Shown: in pieces, positions 7,101 through 12,724 of the stretch
How positions within the stretch are numbered: position 1 is the stretch's first letter
Layout of the letters: the number at the start of each line of letters is the position of its first letter
Made by a program: the position numbers and the translations under genes
Assembly (NCBI GenBank): GCA_003644265.1
Contig: QNBX01000040.1
Coordinates: 1 to 29,842 of the forward strand
DNA: 29,842 bases
Reading direction: 5' to 3'
Source of the DNA: Planctomycetota bacterium
GTDB lineage: Bacteria; Planctomycetota; B15-G4
The notes under the pieces: model-generated
The model's input: the letters and a program-made list of their open reading frames with translations, nothing else
Database searches by the model: none
What the model was told of the DNA's origin: nothing

Positions 7101-8254
7101 GGCGTGTCGAGGTCCGTGGGGGGCAGGGCGCGCGCGAGCATGCGGCGCGTGGCGGTGGTGGTGGGTGTGACCGTCTGGGTGAGGTCCACGAAGGACGCGC
7201 CGCCGCGGGGGCGGCCGCTGAGTTGCTCCGCCGCGAACGGTAGCACCAGGATGCGGTGCCGCGTGATGACGTGCCGGTGGGGTCTGAGCGCCGAGAGGCC
7301 CGAGGCGCACAGGCCGTGGGCCTCGGCGAGATGCCGAAGCAGATGCTCGGCCAGGCTGCGCGAGGCGCTGGCGCTGGGTACCGTGCCTGAGCGTCGATCG
7401 GGAGCGGCGGTCTCGCCGTCCAGGCCGCAGGCCTCGCGCTCCTGCTCCGACAGCGCCCGTCCCGGCAGCTCCAGGAAGCCCTCGTTGGGAGCTTGCTTGC
7501 GGCGCACCAGCAGCACGCGCCCGCGCCGGCTGGCCAGCAGGGCCACGCGCGTCACGTCGCGCCACGCGGGGCGCGGCGCCGGCGGGGGCCAGCGCTCGGG
7601 TTCGCCGCTGGCGTGGGCCGTGCAGCCCGCGCGCAGCGGGCACTCGGCGCAGCGCGGCGAGCGCGGCCGGCACACGGTGGCGCCTAGCTCCATCAGCGCC
7701 TGGTTGAAGTCGCCCGGGCGCTCGCGGGCCAGCAGCGCCTCGGCTGCCGCGTGCAGCGCTCGCTTGCCGGCGGCCTTGCGCGGGTCGAGCTCCAACCCAT
7801 GCAGTCGACACAGCACGCGCTCCACGTTGCCGTCCACCACGGCCACGTCTTGCCCCAGGGCGATGGAGGCCACGGCGGCGGCGGTGTACGGGCCCACGCC
7901 GGGCAGCTCCAGCAGGCCATCGCGATCGGCCGGCATGCCGTGTCGCGTCACGTGCTGCGCGGCGCGCTTGAGCAGGCCGGCGCGGCGGTAGTAGCCCAGC
8001 CCGGCCCAGGCCGCGCGCAGCTCGTCGTCGTCGCACTCGGCCAGTTCGCCGGCCCCGGGCCAGCGCGCCAAGAAGCGCTCGTAGTACGGCACCACGGCGG
8101 CCACCGTCGTCTGCTGCAGCATGATCTCGCTCACCAGCACGCCCCAGGGGTCGGCGTTGCGGCGCCAGGGCAGGTCGCGGTGGCCGCGGTCGTACCAGCG
8201 CAGCACGGCCACGGCCAGCTGCGGCAGGTCGGCTCTGGGCGCTGGTGTGGGCAC
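7097..8254 (-). CDS. mutY: A/G-specific adenine DNA glycosylase MutY
   Basis: A 385-residue base-excision repair enzyme that removes adenine mispaired with 8-oxoguanine. Seen in order: LPWR (28-31); SEIMLQQT (42-49) with catalytic Glu43; GLGYYRRA (85-92); the helix-hairpin-helix LPGVGPYT (117-124); VVDGNVERVL with catalytic Asp141; and the 4Fe-4S ligands C195, C202, C205 and C211 (C-x6-C-x2-C-x5-C). The C-terminal Nudix-like 8-oxoG reader is present, with a GRVLLVRRK strand and HRHVITRHR at 326-334. The GTG at 8252-8254 was chosen because it places Glu43 and Asp141 close to E. coli positions 37 and 138; an earlier in-frame GTG at 8357-8359 would add 35 Arg-rich residues with no counterpart. 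The gene is coupled to ygfZ by a 4-base overlap. Confidence 0.95.
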   Translation of the reverse strand: MPTPAPRADLPQLAVAVLRWYDRGHRDLPWRRNADPWGVLVSEIMLQQTTVAAVVPYYERFLARWPGAGELAECDDDELRAAWAGLGYYRRAGLLKRAAQHVTRHGMPADRDGLLELPGVGPYTAAAVASIALGQDVAVVDGNVERVLCRLHGLELDPRKAAGKRALHAAAEALLARERPGDFNQALMELGATVCRPRSPRCAECPLRAGCTAHASGEPERWPPPAPRPAWRDVTRVALLASRRGRVLLVRRKQAPNEGFLELPGRALSEQEREACGLDGETAAPDRRSGTVPSASASRSLAEHLLRHLAEAHGLCASGLSALRPHRHVITRHRILVLPFAAEQLSGRPRGGASFVDLTQTVTPTTTATRRMLARALPPTDLDTP

Positions 8255-8383
8255 CGGCGCAGGGTAATGCCGCAGCCCGGCCGCCGTCACGGCCCGGGCG
8301 CTCAAGCGACTGCCCAGGTGTTGGTGCCGCCGCCGGGGCCGCGCTAGACTCCGCGCCACTCGCCCCGGGAGCCCCGACGCGCC

Positions 8384-8932
8384 ATGCCCAGCTTTGCCCT
8401 GATCGTCGCCGTGGTGGCCGTGGTGGCCGTGGTGCTGGCCTGGGCCGCCCGTGGTCGCCTGCGCGTTCTGAGCGAGGAACTCTCGTCCACCCGGCGCGAG
8501 CTGCTCAGCTCCCGCTCAGAGGAGGGCGACCTGGCGGGGGAGCTGAAGACCCTGCAGCGCCACGTCGAACTGCTGGCCAAGGGCGTCGCGCTCGACCCGT
8601 TGATGGTGCGCGAGAAGCGGCTCTACGCCAACGCCAACACGCTCAAGCTGGCCCAGTTGCTGGAGTCGGGCAGCTCCGTGGCCGTGATCGATGTGCGCAG
8701 CGCCGGCGAGTGGGGCGGGGGGCATATCGAAGGCGCCCTGCACATCCCCGTCGACGAGTTGGAGCGGCGCCTCTCAGAGGTACCCCGCGACGGCACGCCG
8801 CTCTACCTGATCTGCGCCAGCGGCGGCCGCAGCGCCGCCGCCGCTGACCTGCTGGGCCAGCGTGGCTACCTGCATGTGCACAACGTGGAGGGCGGCATGC
8901 AGGCCTGGCGCGGCGCTGCCGTGCAAGGCTGA
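8384..8932 (+). CDS. membrane-anchored rhodanese-domain protein
   Basis: A 182-residue protein. Residues 4-21 are one hydrophobic anchor (ALIVAVVAVVAVVLAW). Residues 25-67 are charged heptad-like helix, probably coiled coil. Residues ~84-180 are a single rhodanese domain with VIDVRSAGEW (101-110), GHIEGALHIP (113-122) and the active loop CASGGRS (144-150), where Cys144 would carry the persulfide. Single-domain rhodaneses move sulfane sulfur or act as sulfur or redox sensors; the anchor and stalk would hold this one at the membrane, side undetermined. It diverges from mutY across a 129-bp spacer. No Shine-Dalgarno site precedes the ATG. The stop codon lies inside an 11-bp tandem repeat. Confidence 0.88.
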   Translation: MPSFALIVAVVAVVAVVLAWAARGRLRVLSEELSSTRRELLSSRSEEGDLAGELKTLQRHVELLAKGVALDPLMVREKRLYANANTLKLAQLLESGSSVAVIDVRSAGEWGGGHIEGALHIPVDELERRLSEVPRDGTPLYLICASGGRSAAAADLLGQRGYLHVHNVEGGMQAWRGAAVQG

Positions 8933-8982
8933 CCGCCAGCTGACCACCGGCTGGCACCCAGCTGACCCCAGCCTGACAGGTG
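8928..8982 (+). repeat. five 11-bp tandem units over the rhodanese stop
   Basis: Units beginning gctgacc or a one-to-two-base variant start at 8928, 8939, 8950, 8961 and 8972 (gctgaccgcca, gctgaccaccg, gctggcaccca, gctgaccccag, cctgacaggtg). The first supplies the TGA stop of the rhodanese gene. The spacing matches about one DNA turn, so either slippage expansion or a phased protein-binding array is possible. Confidence 0.75.
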
Positions 8983-9091
8983 TGTGAGCCCCTGTTTGCG
9001 CGGGCCGGTTCTTCCCGCGCAGCACCCACGACGGCGCCGCGGCTTCGTCGCGCGCCCGCAGCTCAGCGGCCTGATGATCAAGCGATCTGCT

Positions 9092-9111
9092 CCCCGGTTA
9101 GTCCAGCGGGG
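9092..9111 (+). promoter_or_regulatory. small inverted repeat upstream of the response regulator
   Basis: CCCCG (9092-9096) and CGGGG (9107-9111) flank a 10-base loop in the 220-bp spacer before the receiver gene. It could be an operator half-site pair or an RNA stem, but it is short for such G+C-rich DNA. Confidence 0.2.
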
Positions 9112-9152
9112 CCGGATCGTCGGAGGGCTGTTCCCCCCAGGCAGAGGTCATC

Positions 9153-9620
9153 GTGTCCGCCAGTCTGCAACCCCGCTCGACCCCGCACAGTCCTCCCCGC
9201 GGTCCCTTGTCCGATGTGTCCATCCTGTTGGTGGACGACGACGAGTTGGTGCGCAGCAGCGTGGCGCGCTTGCTGCAACGGCGTGGGGCCCAGGTGCGCA
9301 GCTTCACCGAGGCCGAGGGCGTACTGGCGGCGGCGATCGAGTCCCCGCCCAACCTGCTGGTGATGGACCTGGAGCTGGGTGGCATGACGGGCTTTGAGTT
9401 GGCTGAGGCCATGACGGGGGACCGGCGTACGGCGCACGTGCCCATCTTGGCCTTCTCGGGTCACGACGATCAGCGCACCCGCGCCGCGGCCCTGGCGGCG
9501 GGCGCGACGGCCTTCCTGGCCAAGCCCTGCTGGGTCGGGGAGTTGGAGGCTGCGGTGGCGCGCCTGGCCCGTCATCCGTGGCCAACAGGCGGCGACGGCT
9601 CGGCCAGCGGGCGGTTCTAA
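9153..9620 (+). CDS. single-domain response regulator (CheY-like receiver)
   Basis: A 155-residue receiver with no output domain. Landmarks are SILLVDDDELVR (23-34, acidic pocket Asp29/Asp30), LLVMDLELGGMTGFEL (68-83, phospho-acceptor Asp72), VPILAFSGHDD (96-106, switch Ser102) and FLAKPCW (121-127, Lys124). It should be phosphorylated by a histidine kinase encoded elsewhere and act by protein contact. The GTG at 9153 follows an AGAGG ribosome-binding-like sequence, the clearest in this window. The first ~20 residues are Pro/Ser-rich and outside the fold, so the internal GTG at 9216 is an alternative start. It converges on the first FG-GAP gene. Confidence 0.9.
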   Translation: MSASLQPRSTPHSPPRGPLSDVSILLVDDDELVRSSVARLLQRRGAQVRSFTEAEGVLAAAIESPPNLLVMDLELGGMTGFELAEAMTGDRRTAHVPILAFSGHDDQRTRAAALAAGATAFLAKPCWVGELEAAVARLARHPWPTGGDGSASGRF

Positions 9621-9690
9621 CGCGCTCGATCGGTTGTTCGACGCGATCCCGCGGGCGGCGTTGCGGTCGCCCGCTGCAGCCGCGCAGGCC

Positions 9691-9732
9691 CTGATCACGC
9701 ACGCCCTCGCAACGGGGGGCGTACGTGACCAG
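9691..9732 (-). terminator. 16-bp hairpin downstream of the first FG-GAP gene
   Basis: Arms 9691-9706 and 9717-9732 enclose a 10-base loop. In the minus-strand RNA all 16 positions pair, two of them as G-U; on the plus strand those two would be A-C mismatches. This asymmetry, and its position 11 bases past the FG-GAP stop, suggest that it acts in that gene's transcript. It has no U-run, so it may block exonucleases or need Rho. Confidence 0.55.
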
Positions 9733-9743
9733 CGCGGGCGGCC

Positions 9744-11570
9744 TCAGCTGACGGGGGTCTCAAGCAGCCCCGAGAGGTCGCAGTGGTTGCCCTGCGGTTG
9801 CGCCATGAACTGCCAGTAGCCCGTGACGCCCGAGAGCCCCAGACCCGTGGGGATGGTGAGGGGCAGGCTCAGCGCCCCGTCGGCGTCCAGGAACAGCACG
9901 CCGATCTCGAGCGGGTCCAGCAGCCAGAAGGGGCCCTTGTTGGTGCCCAGTGGCACGGGGAACGCGTCCGCCGCCAGCCACAGCAGGAAGGGCGCGCTGG
10001 GAGGGCCGAAGCACTTCATGCTGAAGGTGTCGCCCTCGGCCATGCTGCCCTCGGCCAGCAGCAGGTGGCAGGCGCCCTCGACCACGTAGGCTGCCCCCGA
10101 GTTGCTGCCCCCGCCATCCGCGAAGCGCGCGCCCAGCAGCAGGTCGTCCTGCCCGTCGCCGTCCACGTCGCCGACGTGCGCCAGCGAGGCGCCCATGCGG
10201 TCGCCCGCGGCCTCGCCGTTGATGACCACGCCGCGCCACGACAGGGCGTCCAGTGAGATGCTGGCGGGCAGGCCGGGGGCTCCGTAGACGATGTAGGCGC
10301 AGCCTGAGTTGTTGCCGCCGCCGTCCGCGTTCTGGGCGCCGATCAGCAGGTCGGCCAGGCCGTCGCCGTTCAGGTCGCCTGCCAGCGAGACCGAGCCGCC
10401 GGAGCAGTCGCCGGCCGCGCCGCCGTCTAGCGTGACGCCGCCGCTTCCCAGGGTCACCACCGAGGGCAAGGAGGCCGAGCCGTACACCAGGAAGCTGCGG
10501 CCCGCGTCGTTGCCGCCTGGCGTGTCGGCCTGATCGGCTCCGAACAGCAGGTCGGAGAGGCCGTCGCCGTTCACGTCGCCGCCGCCGGCGAGGGCCGCGC
10601 CGATGTAGTGGCCGCCGAACTGCGGGTTGATGACGGTGCCGAAGGCACTGAACGACGCGCTGTCGATCAAGGCGGGCAAGCTGCTGGAGCCGCGCAGGAG
10701 GTAGGCCCTGCCGCCATTGGTCTTGCTGCCGGGGTCGGCGAAGGGTGCGCCGGCCAGCAGATCGTCCAGGCCGTCGCCGTCCACATCGCCGGCGCGGGCC
10801 ACGTCCGTGCCCAGGCGATCGCCGGAGGCCTGGCCCGCCAGCAGGCAGCCAGGCACCGCGCCGAGCGTCTCGCTGGCAGCGAAATCGACGCGCCCAAAGA
10901 CGATCTGTACCTGGCCAGCCAGGTTGCGCCCCAGCGGGCCGGCGCCCAGGGCGCCGATGGCGATGTCGTCGATGCCGTCGCCGTTCAGGTCGCCCGGGCC
11001 GCAGACAGAGATGCCGCTCAGGTTGCCCGTGGCCTCGCCGTTGAACACCACGCCCTGCCCCGGCGCCATGGCGCCCAGGTTGATGCTGGCGGGCAGCGAG
11101 GCCGCGCCGTACACGAGGTAGGCGCGCCCCGCGTCCGTCAGCCCGGACACATCGTGGCGCGGCGCGCCGATGAGCAGGTCATCGAAACCGTCCGCGTTCA
11201 CGTCGCCGGCCGCGGCCAGCGCCTGCCCTGCGGCGTCGGCGGTCTGAGCGCCGGTCAGCAAGACGTCGGCGCTGGACAGGCTGCCCGGCGCCGGCTGGCC
11301 CGGCGCCGAGCCAAAGACCAGATAGACCCTGCCCGAGGGGTCGAAGAAGTCGTCTCCCCACGACGACACCACCCAGTCGCCCACCCCGTCACCGTTGATG
11401 TCGCCCGCCCGTGCGACGGTCTTGCCGCTCTCGTCCGAGCCCGCGACGCCGGTGCTGCGCGTGCCGGCGCTGCCCAGCCAGGACAGCTCCAGCTCGCGCT
11501 CGGAGGCGGCAGGCGTGGGCGTGAGCAGCGTCAGGGCCAGGGTGGTGCAGAGCATGGAACGTGTCAGCAT
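9744..11570 (-). CDS. secreted seven-repeat FG-GAP beta-propeller protein
   Basis: A 608-residue exported protein. Residues 1-22 are a signal peptide (LALTLLTPTPAAS). Seven calcium-loop motifs of the D-x-N/D-x-DG-x-x-D kind follow at 57-65, 123-131, 194-202, 262-270, 332-340, 399-407 and 468-476, spaced 66-71 residues, each usually followed by DLLIGAP-like and YLVYG-like strands. This is the signature of an integrin-alpha-type seven-bladed propeller. Residues ~500-608 form a separate beta-rich tail with GPP, DADG and YWQ landmarks. The likely place is the cell surface or outside, binding carbohydrate or protein with Ca2+; the ligand is unknown. No Shine-Dalgarno is present; a pyrimidine-rich stretch lies before the ATG. 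It is paralogous to the gene at 12725-14887. Confidence 0.9.
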   Translation of the reverse strand: MLTRSMLCTTLALTLLTPTPAASERELELSWLGSAGTRSTGVAGSDESGKTVARAGDINGDGVGDWVVSSWGDDFFDPSGRVYLVFGSAPGQPAPGSLSSADVLLTGAQTADAAGQALAAAGDVNADGFDDLLIGAPRHDVSGLTDAGRAYLVYGAASLPASINLGAMAPGQGVVFNGEATGNLSGISVCGPGDLNGDGIDDIAIGALGAGPLGRNLAGQVQIVFGRVDFAASETLGAVPGCLLAGQASGDRLGTDVARAGDVDGDGLDDLLAGAPFADPGSKTNGGRAYLLRGSSSLPALIDSASFSAFGTVINPQFGGHYIGAALAGGGDVNGDGLSDLLFGADQADTPGGNDAGRSFLVYGSASLPSVVTLGSGGVTLDGGAAGDCSGGSVSLAGDLNGDGLADLLIGAQNADGGGNNSGCAYIVYGAPGLPASISLDALSWRGVVINGEAAGDRMGASLAHVGDVDGDGQDDLLLGARFADGGGSNSGAAYVVEGACHLLLAEGSMAEGDTFSMKCFGPPSAPFLLWLAADAFPVPLGTNKGPFWLLDPLEIGVLFLDADGALSLPLTIPTGLGLSGVTGYWQFMAQPQGNHCDLSGLLETPVS

Positions 11571-11671
11571 GGCGGGGTCCGCAGGTGTGGTGAGAGAGGG
11601 AGAGGCTCGTCCAGGGCGCGCTGCAGCGTGAGGCTCGGCGGTGCGCGCTCGCCGGGCGGCCCGGCACGCCA

Positions 11672-11701
11672 GCTATCGGTCCTCCGGCTCACAAATATCA
11701 A
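11672..11701 (-). promoter_or_regulatory. possible promoter of the first FG-GAP gene
   Basis: On the minus strand TTGATA (11701-11696) resembles a -35 box and GATAGC (11677-11672) a weak -10, 18 bp apart, about 100 bases before the ATG. The -10 matches only three consensus bases, so this is tentative. Confidence 0.25.
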
Positions 11702-11791
11702 GCGCGATCCGACAGGCCCGCGCGGACCGCATCCGGCGGCGAGGCAGGCGCTGGCCTGCGTCCGGAACACCAGCTGAAGCGCTGCGATCAG

Positions 11792-11851
11792 CTGCGTCCG
11801 GTCTGCGTCCGGTCTGCGCATGGACAGCGCATGGACAGCGCATGGACAGCG
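11792..11851 (+). repeat. two phased families of 11-bp tandem repeats
   Basis: CTGCGTCCGGT occurs at 11792-11802 and 11803-11813, then CATGGACAGCG three times at 11819-11829, 11830-11840 and 11841-11851. Both families have an 11-bp period. They end 28 bases before the alpha/beta hydrolase start. Confidence 0.85.
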
Positions 11852-11879
11852 CGCGCGACTCGCGGCACTCTGAGCGGCC

Positions 11880-12512
11880 ATGCCCGCTCTGACCCTCGAG
11901 ACCTCGGCTGGCCAGCTGGCGGCGCTGCATGACGCGCCGACCGGCCCGCACCCCGGCGCCGGGCCCCGCGGCGCCGTGGTCTGTCATCCGCACCCGCTGC
12001 ACGGCGGCACCAAGGAGAACAAGGTGGTGCACTCCCTGGCCAAGGCCTTCGCCGCGGCCGGGCTGCACGTGCTGCGCTTCGACTTCCGCGGCGCCGGTGG
12101 CAGCGAGGGCAGCCACGACGAGGGCGTTGGCGAACGGGACGACGTGCGCGCTGCGATGGACGCCTGTCACGAGTTGGCGGGGGGCTCGCTGCTGCTGGCC
12201 GGCTTCTCGTTCGGCTCGTGGGTAGGTCTGGACACCGGGCTGGAGGACCGGCGCGTGGAGGGGCTGCTGGCGGTGGCGCCGCCAGTCAACTACTACGACT
12301 ACACGGCCGTGGCCCGTTCCAGCCTGCCCCTCGCCGTGGTCTATGCATTGGAGGACGAGCTGGTGCCGGCCGATCAGGTGCAGGCCTGGCTGGCCAGCTG
12401 CGCGCGCTCCCCGCGCATCACCCCCGTGAGCGGCTGCGGCCATCTGTTCCATGGCCGGCTGGGACTCGTGAGGGGCGCGGCCGCGGGCTTGGCAGCCGCC
12501 CTCGCGAGCTGA
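11880..12512 (+). CDS. alpha/beta hydrolase of the KANL3/Tex30 type
   Basis: A 210-residue cytosolic alpha/beta hydrolase. CHPHPLHGGTKENKVVH (35-51) followed by LRFDFRGAGGSEG (65-77) is the oxyanion-side hallmark of this small dienelactone-hydrolase-like family. The nucleophile elbow is GFSFGS (108-113) with Ser110, the acid is probably Asp159 in ALEDELVP, and the base is His188 in GCGHLFHG, so the triad is complete. There is no signal peptide. An esterase or thioesterase activity is likely; the substrate is unknown. The start GGCCATG lacks a Shine-Dalgarno site. It is divergent from the first FG-GAP gene and convergent with the second. Confidence 0.9.
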   Translation: MPALTLETSAGQLAALHDAPTGPHPGAGPRGAVVCHPHPLHGGTKENKVVHSLAKAFAAAGLHVLRFDFRGAGGSEGSHDEGVGERDDVRAAMDACHELAGGSLLLAGFSFGSWVGLDTGLEDRRVEGLLAVAPPVNYYDYTAVARSSLPLAVVYALEDELVPADQVQAWLASCARSPRITPVSGCGHLFHGRLGLVRGAAAGLAAALAS

Positions 12513-12540
12513 GTCCGGCGCGGCCGGGCGTCAGGCCCAC

Positions 12541-12622
12541 GGCGCCCGCCGCCCACGGCGCCCGCCGCCCACTGGCGCCCGCCGCCCACTGGCGCCCGCC
12601 GCCCGCTTGGCGTCCGCCCACC
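12541..12622 (+). repeat. four and a half G+C-rich 16-18-bp tandem units
   Basis: Units of ggcgcccgccgcccac with 0-2 extra bases start at 12541, 12557, 12574 and 12591, with a decayed partial copy from 12609. They lie between the stops of the hydrolase and the second FG-GAP gene. The unit length varies and is not a multiple of three, so it is not coding. Confidence 0.85.
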
Positions 12623-12645
12623 CCAGCGCTCCCTGAACACAAGAG

Positions 12646-12688
12646 CAGGTGGCCGCCATGACCCGGGGGAGGTCACGACGGCCACCTG
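12646..12688 (-). terminator. 18-bp hairpin terminator of the second FG-GAP gene
   Basis: Arms 12646-12663 and 12671-12688 enclose a 7-base loop. In the minus-strand RNA all 18 positions pair, two of them G-U; on the plus strand these would be C-A mismatches. The stem is followed in that direction by CUCUUGUGUUC, a weak U-rich tract, 36 bases past the FG-GAP stop. It is the best terminator in the window. Confidence 0.65.
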
Positions 12689-12724
12689 GAGTGGGAACCA
12701 AGCGGAGGATCCGTCAGCGTCAGA

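Larger units (their letters stand above)
11571..11879. other. 309-bp divergent intergenic region with 11-bp repeats
   Basis: This region separates the first FG-GAP gene (leftward) from the alpha/beta hydrolase gene (rightward). Its only A+T-rich spot, around 11691-11701, could be part of the FG-GAP promoter. The half next to the hydrolase is filled with 11-bp tandem repeats. No small ORF is supported. Confidence 0.5.

Noticed and set aside
7101..8036. ygfZ extended to 699 residues upstream through mutY
   Set aside because: The extra 312 residues are an Arg/Ala/Gly-rich shadow of mutY in another frame; the ATGA start at 7100 begins true YgfZ sequence.
8255..8359. Longer mutY start at the GTG complementary to 8357-8359
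   Set aside because: It adds an Arg-rich 35-residue leader with no MutY counterpart; the start at 8254 aligns the catalytic residues with known MutY numbering. Not fully excluded.
8983..9152. A tRNA or riboswitch in the spacer before the response regulator
   Set aside because: Only a 5-bp inverted repeat was found; no cloverleaf, TTC-loop or conserved riboswitch core is visible.
11792..12622. CRISPR-like arrays in the repeat-bearing spacers
   Set aside because: Units are 11-18 bp and contiguous, with no unique spacers, and there are no cas genes.
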